A DNA stretch of 64,000 nt. Origin: Comamonas koreensis. Lineage in GTDB: Bacteria > Pseudomonadota > Gammaproteobacteria > Burkholderiales > Burkholderiaceae_C. Positions 18,274 through 26,142 of the stretch are shown here, piece by piece (positions within the stretch are counted from its first letter, which is position 1; the number at the start of each line of letters is the position of its first letter). A model generated the notes under the pieces. It made no database searches. It worked only from the letters and a program-made list of their open reading frames with translations, and was not told the origin of the DNA. The position numbers and the translations under genes were made by a program. The stretch is taken from the NCBI RefSeq assembly GCF_014076495.1, contig NZ_CP043575.1:682001-746000 (forward strand). Direction: 5' to 3'.

Positions 18274-18810
18274 TTAAGCGAGATCGGCGGGCAGGCGGAC
18301 CTGCAGCGGCGCGCTGATCGCTTCGCAGCGGCAGTCCAGCGCATCGGCGCGCCGCTCGATGACGGCGAAATCACCGCCCTCGACGGCGAGCAAGGCATGG
18401 TGCCAGGTGCCGGGTGCCAGCACGATGCCCTGACGGCCATCGGTGACAAAGGCCTGCATGTCGTCAGCCTTGGGGGCGGGGCCGGCAGCGGCCACCACCA
18501 CGACAAAGCGCTGGGTGCCCAGTGGCACAAAGCTCTGGCTGCCCAGTGCATGGCATTCGACCTCGGTCACCGCCAGCGGAAACTGCCGCGCCTGCGCGCG
18601 AAACAGCGCCAGCATCGGCCAGCCGCCTTGCGCCGTCAGCTGCAGATCGGGCAGCAGGTCATAGCGCAGCGCATTGCCCTGGTTGATGGACTGGCTGGGC
18701 AGGCTGGGGTCGGCCAGGCCAATCACGGTGCCAAAGGCCGAGAAGTTGTGCGCGGTCAGAGGCCGCGCCTCCAGAACCAGCGCAGCGGGGTGGGTGTTGG
18801 AGGTCGTCAT
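18274..18810 (-). CDS. allA: ureidoglycolate lyase (AllA family)
   Basis: The 178-residue cupin-like protein matches ureidoglycolate lyase: LVLEARPLTAHNFSAFGTVI at the start, NQGNALRYDLLPDL, LFRAQARQFPLAVTEVECHALGSQSFVPL in the middle (family blocks) and GIVLAPGTWHHALLAVE near the end. Known reaction: ureidoglycolate to glyoxylate plus urea, the last step of allantoin breakdown. It is convergent with the amidase, only 4 bp between stops. Its presence beside an allantoate-type amidohydrolase makes a ureide pathway likely, though no allantoinase or urate genes are in the window. Confidence 0.85.
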   Translation of the reverse strand: MTTSNTHPAALVLEARPLTAHNFSAFGTVIGLADPSLPSQSINQGNALRYDLLPDLQLTAQGGWPMLALFRAQARQFPLAVTEVECHALGSQSFVPLGTQRFVVVVAAAGPAPKADDMQAFVTDGRQGIVLAPGTWHHALLAVEGGDFAVIERRADALDCRCEAISAPLQVRLPADLA

Positions 18811-18871
18811 GGCCAGCTAGCTAGCAAGGACGGTGCCTGATTGGCGATGCGGCACCCGCGCCGCAGACCGG

Positions 18872-19243
18872 TCAAGGCTTGCCATCGGCTTCGTGCTGCG
18901 CGCCCTTGCTGTCAGTGATGACGGCGCCCATGCCGGCCGAGGGGTTCACGCTGCCGCCTTCTGCCGTGGTGCCGCCGTTGGAGGTCTTGGGGTCATCGGC
19001 AGAAGCCAGTGGCACCGCAGGGGGGAGCGGATCGTGTTTGTCGGCCTTGGCGGGGGGCAGCACCGAGTGGCTGTCGGTGATGGGCGCGTTGAACAGCGGC
19101 TTGTCGGGCAGGGGCTGGCGCGAAGCCGCTACCGTGCCGGAGATAGGCTGCATGGGCCCGGGGCGTTCGTCACAGGCGCTCAGCAGGCTGGCAGTGGCAA
19201 CGACGGCTGCCAGGGCGGCAAGTCGGGTTGGAATGGCTGGCAT
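18872..19243 (-). CDS. small lipoprotein of unknown function
   Basis: The 123-residue product has a lipoprotein signal: MPAIPTRLAALAAVVATA followed by the lipobox LLSAC, with Cys near 24. The mature part is Pro/Ala/Asp-rich and of low complexity, without a recognised domain. The ATG at 19243 gives a normal signal length. It should be anchored to a membrane facing the periplasm. No function can be assigned. Confidence 0.65.
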   Translation of the reverse strand: MPAIPTRLAALAAVVATASLLSACDERPGPMQPISGTVAASRQPLPDKPLFNAPITDSHSVLPPAKADKHDPLPPAVPLASADDPKTSNGGTTAEGGSVNPSAGMGAVITDSKGAQHEADGKP

Positions 19244-19324
19244 GGGCTTTTCCCTGTAGTGGTACTGGTAACACCGACATTGTCGCCGCAGGCCGGGCGC
19301 CCAGGTGTCAGCCAATCACGGCAA

Positions 19325-19957
19325 TCAGCGCTCGCCCAGCAGCGCCAGATAGGCATTGCGCGTCTCGGGCGAGACGCTCTGGATAACCTGCTCATAGGTG
19401 GTCTGGTTGCGCAGCTGCATGCGCGCCGAGGCCACGGCCTTGGATTTACAGTACCAGTGGCAGGTGTGCTGCATCAGATACATCTCGGCCAGCAGCGTAA
19501 AGGCGCGGTCCTTGGGGCTGCGGCCGGCGGTGTTGGCCACTACGCGTGCAATGCCATCGGCATGCAGGCGGATGGCGGTGCGCAGGTCAAAGGACCTGCT
19601 GCCGCCCTGGAGCTTGTCGATCAGCTGCGAGAAGGGGAAGTAAAAGCTTTGGGTGCTGATCTTGAACGTGGCACCATTGGCCGGCTCGGGCGCCTTGGCC
19701 AAGGTGTCGGCAAAGCTGCTGAACTGGCTGGCCAGGCTGTTTTCCACCGATGCCTGCAGCTCCCAGATTTGCTGCTGGCGGTTGCTGTCTTTCTCGTCCA
19801 GCGCCCGCATGTAGCTGCTGACCAGGCGCTCCATCAGCTTTTCGATGTCGTAATTACGCAAATATTGGGCCAGCAAGGCGATGCGCTGCTTTTGGGCCTT
19901 GGCGCGCAGCACATAGCTCACGCCCAGGATGAGAACGACCAGCAGCATTAAATCCAT
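19325..19957 (-). CDS. conserved membrane-anchored protein of unknown function
   Basis: The 210-residue protein begins with one membrane helix (MDLMLLVVLILGVSYVL) and continues into a helical, charged region (IALLAQYLRNYDIEKLMERLVSSYMRALDEKD), so the bulk is probably cytoplasmic. The C-terminal half contains a Cys/His-containing patch, MQHTCHWYCKSKAVA, inside a predicted helical domain. I do not recognise the family. It lies alone in orientation between a lipoprotein gene and the promoter region of maeB. Confidence 0.6.
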   Translation of the reverse strand: MDLMLLVVLILGVSYVLRAKAQKQRIALLAQYLRNYDIEKLMERLVSSYMRALDEKDSNRQQQIWELQASVENSLASQFSSFADTLAKAPEPANGATFKISTQSFYFPFSQLIDKLQGGSRSFDLRTAIRLHADGIARVVANTAGRSPKDRAFTLLAEMYLMQHTCHWYCKSKAVASARMQLRNQTTYEQVIQSVSPETRNAYLALLGER

Positions 19958-20278
19958 GACAAATGAGGCCTTGCAGGGCCTATATAGCGCAAACGTGAGC
20001 CATTGTAGACCTTGGCTTCCGCCGAGATGGGCGGGCTTTACGCAATGTATGCTTAAACTGGAAAAAGCTATACATCTTTTTCATAGTTCTAGTCGGCGAC
20101 TGGAATACTTGATTTTTAGCCTGCGCCTAGAATGGTGAGTGCCTTGTATACGATCCACAGCATTTGGCCGTGGGAAAATCGTTCTGGGCCCTTGGACATA
20201 CTGTTGAGACATGCATGCAGATGGCAGCATGTTCCAGCTGTTTTTCGTAGTGAATGCTGCGTGATGCCGGAGACCGCC
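19958..20278. other. intergenic region upstream of maeB
   Basis: This 321-bp region is divergent between the unknown membrane protein and malic enzyme and holds no convincing gene. It is AT-richer than average around 20045-20130. It should contain promoters for both sides, but no -35/-10 pair stands out. A GGAG lies just before the maeB ATG. Confidence 0.55.
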
Positions 20279-22591
20279 ATGACTGAGAAGAATTCAACCC
20301 CCACTGCGGTGGACAAGCGTGCGCTGCTGCGCCAGTCCGCACTGGAGTACCACCAGTTTCCCCGCCCCGGCAAGGTGGCGATTGCCGCGACCAAGCCCAT
20401 GGCCAACCAGCATGACCTGGCGCTGGCCTATTCGCCCGGCGTGGCTGCACCTTGCGAAGAAATCGTCAAGGATCCGGCAGCTGCCTTCAAGTACACCAGC
20501 CGTGGCAACCTGGTGGCCGTGATCTCCAACGGCACGGCTGTGCTGGGTCTGGGCGACATCGGCGCGCTGGCCTCCAAGCCGGTGATGGAAGGCAAGGGTG
20601 TTCTGTTCAAGAAATTTGCAGGTGTCGATGTTTTTGACATCGAAATCAACGAAAAAGACCCCCAGAAGCTGGTGGAAGTGATCGCCGCGCTGGAGCCCAC
20701 CTTTGGCGCCGTAAATCTGGAAGACATCAAGGCGCCCGAGTGCTTCTATGTGGAGCGTGAACTGCGCAAGCGCATGAAGATCCCGGTCTTCCACGACGAC
20801 CAGCACGGCACCGCGATCACTGTGGCAGCGGCCATGGTCAATGCGCTCAAGGTCGCAGGCAAGAAGATTGAAGAAGTGAAGCTGGTGGCCTCGGGGGCGG
20901 GCGCTGCAGCGCTTGCCTGCCTGAACCTGCTGCTGGAGATCGGCCTCAAGCGCGAAAACGTGATTGTCACCGACATCGTTGGCGTGGTCTACAAAGGCCG
21001 TACCGAGCTGATGGACGAAGATAAGGAGCTTTTCGCGCAAGAAACCGACAAGCGCACGTTGTCGCAGGTGATTGACGGCGCCGATGTGTTCCTGGGCCTG
21101 TCGGCGGGCGGCGTGCTCAAGCCCGACATGGTGCAGCGCATGGCTGCGCGCCCCATCATTTTTGCGCTGGCCAACCCCAATCCCGAGATCTCGCCCGAAG
21201 ACGCCAAGGCGGTGCGCGACGACATCATCATGGCGACCGGCCGTTCGGACTACCCGAACCAGGTCAACAACGTGCTGTGCTTCCCCTATATCTTCCGGGG
21301 CGCGCTCGATTGCGGCGCGACGACGATCACCACCGAGATGGAAATCGCCACGGTGCACGCGATTGCCGACCTGGCCCAGGCCGAGCAGACCGAAGAGGTC
21401 GCCAATGCCTATGCCGGCCAGGACCTGTCCTTTGGCCCCGAGTACCTGATCCCCAAGCCGTTTGACCCGCGCCTGATGATGAAGATTGCGCCCGCTGTGG
21501 CGCAGGCGGCAGCGGAATGCGGCGTGGCCGAGCGTCCGATCCAGGACATGGATGCTTACCGCGAGCACCTGCAGACTTTTGTCTACGCCTCCGGCACCGC
21601 GATGAAGCCCATCTTCATGGCGGCCAAGCGCGCTGCGAAAAAGCGCATTGCCTACGCCGAAGGCGAGGAAGAGCGTATCCTGCGTGCGGCCCAGATCGTC
21701 GTGGACGAGCGTGTGGCGCGCCCCACCTTGATCGGCCGCCCGGCGATCATTGCCCAGCGCATCGAGAAGTTCGGCCTGCGCCTCAAGGAAGGCACGGACT
21801 ACGATGTGGTCAACGTCGAGCATGACGACCGCTACCGCGATTTCTGGCAGTCCTACCACCGCATGGCCGAGCGCAAGGGCGTGACGGTGCCGATCGCCAA
21901 GATCGAAATGCGCCGCCGCCTGACCCTGATTGGCTGCATGCTGCTGCACAAGGGCGAGGTCGATGGCCTGATCTGCGGCACCTGGAACAACACCGCCATC
22001 CACCTGCACTACATCGACCAGGTGATTGGCAAGCGCGCCGGCACGGCGACCTACGCCTGCATGAACGGCCTGCTGCTGCCCGAGCGCCAGGTCTTCCTGG
22101 TCGACACCCATGTGAACTACGACCCGACGGCCGAGCAGCTCGCCGAGATCACGATCATGGCGGCCGAGGAGATGATGCGCTTTGGTATCAAGCCCAAGGC
22201 CGCGCTGCTGTCGCACTCGAACTTTGGCTCCAGCAACCAGCCCAGCGCCATCAAGATGCGCCAGACGCTGGAGCTGCTGCGCATCCAGGCGCCCTGGCTG
22301 GAAGTGGATGGCGAGATGCACGGCGATGTGGCGCTGGACCAGAAGCAACGCGCCAGCATCATGCCCGAGAGCCCGCTGGTAGGTAACGCCAATCTGCTGG
22401 TGCTGCCCAACATTGATGCGGCCAATATCAGCTACAACCTGCTCAAAACGGCCGCTGGCGGCAATATCGCCATTGGCCCGATTCTGCTGGGCGCCGCGCA
22501 ACCGGTGCATATTTTGACCCCCAGCGCCACGGTGCGCCGCATTGTCAACATGACGGCTGTTGCGGTAGCGGACGCGAATTTTGCGCGCTGA
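20279..22591 (+). CDS. maeB: NADP-dependent malic enzyme fused to a phosphotransacetylase-like domain
   Basis: The 770-residue protein has the MaeB layout. The malic enzyme domain (about 1-430) shows [37 protein letters not shown] in pieces, [16 protein letters not shown] [15 protein letters not shown] and [19 protein letters not shown]-like domain (about 440-770) shows [36 protein letters not shown] and the closing [20 protein letters not shown]. Known role: malate to pyruvate with NADPH; the PTA part acts in regulation by acetyl-CoA. ATG at 20279 follows GGAGACC. A terminator follows the stop. Confidence 0.92.
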   Translation: MTEKNSTPTAVDKRALLRQSALEYHQFPRPGKVAIAATKPMANQHDLALAYSPGVAAPCEEIVKDPAAAFKYTSRGNLVAVISNGTAVLGLGDIGALASKPVMEGKGVLFKKFAGVDVFDIEINEKDPQKLVEVIAALEPTFGAVNLEDIKAPECFYVERELRKRMKIPVFHDDQHGTAITVAAAMVNALKVAGKKIEEVKLVASGAGAAALACLNLLLEIGLKRENVIVTDIVGVVYKGRTELMDEDKELFAQETDKRTLSQVIDGADVFLGLSAGGVLKPDMVQRMAARPIIFALANPNPEISPEDAKAVRDDIIMATGRSDYPNQVNNVLCFPYIFRGALDCGATTITTEMEIATVHAIADLAQAEQTEEVANAYAGQDLSFGPEYLIPKPFDPRLMMKIAPAVAQAAAECGVAERPIQDMDAYREHLQTFVYASGTAMKPIFMAAKRAAKKRIAYAEGEEERILRAAQIVVDERVARPTLIGRPAIIAQRIEKFGLRLKEGTDYDVVNVEHDDRYRDFWQSYHRMAERKGVTVPIAKIEMRRRLTLIGCMLLHKGEVDGLICGTWNNTAIHLHYIDQVIGKRAGTATYACMNGLLLPERQVFLVDTHVNYDPTAEQLAEITIMAAEEMMRFGIKPKAALLSHSNFGSSNQPSAIKMRQTLELLRIQAPWLEVDGEMHGDVALDQKQRASIMPESPLVGNANLLVLPNIDAANISYNLLKTAAGGNIAIGPILLGAAQPVHILTPSATVRRIVNMTAVAVADANFAR

Positions 22592-22650
22592 TAAAGATAT
22601 TTACAGCGCATTTGGCTTGAGTCTGCCACGCTTGCAGCTGTAAAATACTG

Positions 22651-22690
22651 AGAAGCCTGCTCAAATTTTGGGCAGGCTTCTTGCATTTTG
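22651..22690 (+). terminator. terminator of maeB
   Basis: AGAAGCCTGC (22651-22660) pairs perfectly with GCAGGCTTCT (22672-22681), followed by a T-rich stretch to 22689. Confidence 0.7.
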
Positions 22691-22756
22691 GGGGGCAATC
22701 CGTCACACTGACCGGCTGAACTTTCGGTGCGCCCGCAGTTCTGAAAGGTGTTGTCG

Positions 22757-23167
22757 ATGCTCAAAGCATGGGGTTTTCTGGCCCGCTCGTCTGTGAAGGC
22801 TGGTGTGCTCGCTGCGGTCATGGCTGCGCTGCCGCCTGGGGTTCAGGCCCGAGGCAGCGGGCTTTCCGCATTCGATGGGCCGGTCGTGGCTGTGGCCGAA
22901 TTGCCGCCACAAGGCCGCAAAACCTATGCATTGATCTTCGAGGGCGGCCCTTTTCCTTATGACAAGGACGGCTCGGTATTTGGTAACCGTGAACGCAACC
23001 TGCCCAGGCACCCGCGTGGTTACTACCGGGAATACACCGTCAAGACACCCGGCTCCCGTGATCGGGGGGCGCGTCGCATTATTTGTGGCGGTCAGGTCGC
23101 CACAATGCCCGATACTTGCTACTACACCCAGGATCACTACAGCAGCTTTCGGCGTATTGTGAATTAG
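22757..23167 (+). CDS. secreted guanyl-specific ribonuclease, barnase (N1/T1) family
   Basis: The 136-residue protein has a signal peptide (SSVKAGVLAAVMAALPPGVQA, cleavage near 31) and then a microbial ribonuclease domain: LPPQGRKTYALIFEGGPFPY, FGNRERNLP, and the catalytic set Glu92 (YYREYTV), Arg in RGARRII (about 103-107) and His127 (TQDHYSSF). Known reaction: cleavage of RNA 3' of G via a 2',3'-cyclic phosphate. Two Cys (about 110 and 121) could form a disulfide, which fits export. AAAGG lies before the ATG. A barstar-like inhibitor gene follows, as expected for a toxic RNase. Confidence 0.85.
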   Translation: MLKAWGFLARSSVKAGVLAAVMAALPPGVQARGSGLSAFDGPVVAVAELPPQGRKTYALIFEGGPFPYDKDGSVFGNRERNLPRHPRGYYREYTVKTPGSRDRGARRIICGGQVATMPDTCYYTQDHYSSFRRIVN

Positions 23168-23302
23168 CCAGTCAGATTCCTCCTATGTCGCTTTTCCGCA
23201 AGAGATGTCTTGCGCAGAGTGATGTGCTAAGTCAACAATGCCCAATGAGCCCCAGGGATGGGGTGTGGTTTTTAAAAAATGCTAATGGAAAGAGCAACGG
23301 AG

Positions 23303-23728
23303 ATGGACACTCCACTTCGTCAGGTACAAGATACATCGCTGCGTTTTGTGCGTCCCAACATCGTGCAGGCCATTCGTGCCTACCGGTTGGAAGACCTGCG
23401 CGACGCAGCCCAGAACCTGGGGCAGCACTTTTTGTACGCCAATCTGGCGCACGCCCTGTCCAAGGCCGATGTGCTCGAGTTGATTGGCATGCAGTTTTAT
23501 TTTCCGTCGCACTACGGCAAGAACTTCGACGCGCTGTTCGACTGCCTGACCGACCCTTTGCACAAGAGTGGCCCCCAGCCCGGCTTTGTCGTGGTGCTGG
23601 ACCAGATCCCGACTGCGATGAAGTTTGACCGCGAAGCGCGCGAGCAACTGCTCGATGTGTTTCGCGATGCGGCCGAGTACTGGGCCGAGCGCAAGGTGCC
23701 TTTTCGCTGCTTTTACTCTTTCCTCTGA
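23303..23728 (+). CDS. barstar-family ribonuclease inhibitor
   Basis: The 141-residue cytoplasmic protein has the barstar core: FYFPSHYGKNFDALFDCLTD (about 65-84), then FVVVLDQIP and a C-terminal strand VPFRCFYSFL. Barstar blocks barnase by covering its active site. It lies 135 bp behind the barnase-like gene and should protect the cell from RNase that is not yet exported. The start could also be 23279 or 23285; 23303 puts the N terminus closest to the family, with AAAGAG upstream. The first 45 residues extend beyond classical barstar. Confidence 0.85.
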   Translation: MDTPLRQVQDTSLRFVRPNIVQAIRAYRLEDLRDAAQNLGQHFLYANLAHALSKADVLELIGMQFYFPSHYGKNFDALFDCLTDPLHKSGPQPGFVVVLDQIPTAMKFDREAREQLLDVFRDAAEYWAERKVPFRCFYSFL

Positions 23729-23748
23729 TCGGCTTGCTGATGACCCAG

Positions 23749-23778
23749 AAAAAACGCCCGGCTTGCGCCGGGCGTTTT
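23749..23778. terminator. bidirectional terminator between barstar and ksgA
   Basis: CGCCCGGC (23755-23762) pairs with GCCGGGCG (23767-23774) over a TTGC loop. An A run lies to the left and four T to the right, so it can stop transcription from both convergent genes. Confidence 0.8.
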
Positions 23779-23801
23779 GCTTATGGGCGGGGCCCCAACG
23801 C

Positions 23802-24581
23802 TCAGGCCACCTTGGAAGCTGCTGAGAGGCTGGCAGCGGCCTGTTCGTATTCGGCCACCGGCACCTCTTCGGCGCGGCGCTGCAGGTCGAAGTTGCCGCT
23901 GTAGCCCTTTTCCTCCAGCCATTTGCCCAAGGTGTTGCGCAAGATCTTGCGGCGCTGGCTGAAGGCCACGCGCACCAGGTCTTCGAGCAGCTTGGCATCG
24001 AGCTGGGCGGGCTCGGCGCGCGGGACCATGCGCACGACGGCGCTGTCCACCTTGGGGGGCGGGTCAAAGCTCTCGGGCGGCACAAAGAGCACGTTCTCCA
24101 TCGCATAGCGCCACTGCAGCATGACCGTCAGGCGCCCGTAGTCGGAGGTGGCGGGTGCAGCCACCATGCGGTCGATCACCTCTTTTTGCAGCATGAAGTG
24201 CTGGTCTTCGACCACATCGACCTGGTCGAGCAGGTGAAACAGGATGGGGCTGGAGATGTTGTAGGGCAGGTTGCCGGCCACGCGCAGCTTGTCCACGCCC
24301 AGGCGCTGGGCGAGGGCGCGGAAATCGACCTTCAGCACATCGGACTCGACCACATCGAGCTGCGGGTGCGTGCGCAGGCGCACGGCCAGATCGCGGTCGA
24401 GCTCAATGACGCTGAGCTTGCCCAGGCGCTCGACCAGCGGCTGGGTCAGCGCCATCAGGCCCGGGCCGATCTCCACCACCGTCTGGCCGGGCAGCGGGTG
24501 GATGGCGTCGACAATCGCGTCGATGACGGCGCGATCGGTCAGAAAGTTCTGGCCAAAGCGCTTGCGGGGAATGTGTTTCAT
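23802..24581 (-). CDS. ksgA: 16S rRNA (A1518/A1519) dimethyltransferase
   Basis: The 259-residue enzyme has the KsgA motifs: [14 protein letters not shown]-binding [11 protein letters not shown], the catalytic [10 protein letters not shown], and the C-terminal [14 protein letters not shown]. It dimethylates two adenines in the 3' hairpin of 16S rRNA during 30S maturation. ATG at 24581 begins exactly at [14 protein letters not shown]. It is downstream of lptD and surA on the same strand, the usual proteobacterial order. Confidence 0.95.
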   Translation of the reverse strand: MKHIPRKRFGQNFLTDRAVIDAIVDAIHPLPGQTVVEIGPGLMALTQPLVERLGKLSVIELDRDLAVRLRTHPQLDVVESDVLKVDFRALAQRLGVDKLRVAGNLPYNISSPILFHLLDQVDVVEDQHFMLQKEVIDRMVAAPATSDYGRLTVMLQWRYAMENVLFVPPESFDPPPKVDSAVVRMVPRAEPAQLDAKLLEDLVRVAFSQRRKILRNTLGKWLEEKGYSGNFDLQRRAEEVPVAEYEQAAASLSAASKVA

Positions 24582-24700
24582 GCAATGACAAAGCGGTGCG
24601 AAAGCACCGCTCTTGGAGTGGGCAGACCTGGGCCGATGATGACACCGCCGCAGCGCCACAGCGCCGGGCAGGGTCATCGCGCCCCAGGCCGCTGGATGGG

Positions 24701-26128
24701 TTACTGGGGCGGCTCGCGGTATTCCACGTAGGCCCGCGCACGGGCTTCCTGCGCCCAGGTGCTGAAGGCCTGCTCGAGCTTGTTCTCGCGCACGATGGAG
24801 CGCACCATGTCGCGCTGCTCGCGCTGGTTGAGCTTGGCTTCGCGGCGCTCGAGCAGCTGGATCAGGTGGATACCAAAGCGGCTGGCAATGGGCTGGCTGA
24901 TCTCGCCGGGCTGCAGTGCGTTGAGCGCTTCTTCGAACTCCGGCACGAACTTGCGTGGGCTGGCCCAGCCCAGGTCGCCGCCTTCCTTGGCGCTGCCGTC
25001 TTCCGAGTAGCGCTTGGCCAGGTCTTCGAACGTGTCCTGCTTGGCCAGTACACGGCGGCGGTAGTCTTCGAGGCGCTCCACGGCCTGGGCTTCGCTCAGC
25101 TGGGGGCCGGGGCGCAGCAGGATGTGGCGGGCATGGCTTTGGGTGACGATGGCGGGCACCTCACCGCTGGTCTTCTCCAGCACCTTCAGGATGTGGAAGC
25201 CCGCAGGCGAGCGCACCGGGCCGGCAATGGCGCCCAGCGGGGTGGACTGTGTGGCCTTGACGAACAGCTCGGGGTAGCGGTCGGCCGGGCGCAGGCCCAT
25301 GGCGCCGCCGCCCTTGCCGTCGGGCACATCGGAGAACTCGGCCACGGCGGCACCAAAGTCTTCGCCAGCGCGGATCTTGTCGGCCGCCTGCTGGGCCTTG
25401 GCCTGCAGCTGCTTGACCTGGTCGTCGCTGGCGTTTTCTGGCACGGTGATCAGGATGTGGCCCAGGTTGAGCTGGGTGGCGGCACTGGCCATGCCGGCCT
25501 TGGCCTTTTGCTCACGCAGGTACTGGTCGATGTCGAGGTCGCTCACGCGCACCTTGGAGTCCACCTCGGCCTCGCGCAGCTTCTGGATCACCAGCTGCTT
25601 TTTCAGATCGGCGCGGAACTGCGCTTCCGGAATGCCTTCGCTGGCCAGGCGGCGGCGCAGCTCGGGCATGGTCATGCTGTTTTGGCGCGCGACGGACTCT
25701 TCGGCCTGTTGCACGGCGAAGTTGTCCACCGTGATGTTGCGCTCGGCAGCCATCTGCAGCTGGATCTTCTGGCCGATCAGCATCTCCAGCGCCTGGCGGC
25801 GAGCGGTCTCGGCGGGCATGTTGTTGGCCTCGGCCTGGGCGCGCAGGCGTTCGTACTGCTGCTGCACTTCGACGTTGGTGACCGGCTCGGAATTGACGAC
25901 CGCGACGATGAAGTCCGCAGAGCGCGGGGCATTGCTGCTGCGCTGGGCAACAGCGGCCGCCGGGATGGCCACCGAAGGAACGGCCGTCGGCGTGGCCAGG
26001 CCTGCGCCAGGGGCCCGCATGCGAGCCGATGCGCTGTCGCCGCTGGCCTTCATGCCTTGCGCTGCGCTGGCACCGGCCAGCAAAGCCAGGCTGCAGGCCA
26101 CGCTCAAAGAGAGAATGCGTTGTTTCAT
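24701..26128 (-). CDS. surA: periplasmic chaperone/peptidyl-prolyl isomerase SurA
   Basis: The 475-residue protein has a signal peptide ([20 protein letters not shown]), an N-terminal chaperone region ([18 protein letters not shown]), two parvulin PPIase domains (first around [17 protein letters not shown] to [10 protein letters not shown], second around [10 protein letters not shown] to [11 protein letters not shown]) and a C-terminal helix. It escorts outer-membrane proteins such as LptD to the BAM machine. The start is ATG 26128; a TTG at 26146 overlapping the lptD stop is possible and would add six residues. Confidence 0.93.
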   Translation of the reverse strand: MKQRILSLSVACSLALLAGASAAQGMKASGDSASARMRAPGAGLATPTAVPSVAIPAAAVAQRSSNAPRSADFIVAVVNSEPVTNVEVQQQYERLRAQAEANNMPAETARRQALEMLIGQKIQLQMAAERNITVDNFAVQQAEESVARQNSMTMPELRRRLASEGIPEAQFRADLKKQLVIQKLREAEVDSKVRVSDLDIDQYLREQKAKAGMASAATQLNLGHILITVPENASDDQVKQLQAKAQQAADKIRAGEDFGAAVAEFSDVPDGKGGGAMGLRPADRYPELFVKATQSTPLGAIAGPVRSPAGFHILKVLEKTSGEVPAIVTQSHARHILLRPGPQLSEAQAVERLEDYRRRVLAKQDTFEDLAKRYSEDGSAKEGGDLGWASPRKFVPEFEEALNALQPGEISQPIASRFGIHLIQLLERREAKLNQREQRDMVRSIVRENKLEQAFSTWAQEARARAYVEYREPPQ

Positions 26129-26142
26129 GGTCAGGGAATGCT

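Noticed and set aside
20294..22510. A minus-strand open frame of about 738 codons opposite maeB
   Set aside because: It is antisense to an intact malic enzyme gene, with no recognisable motifs; high GC keeps the opposite frame open.
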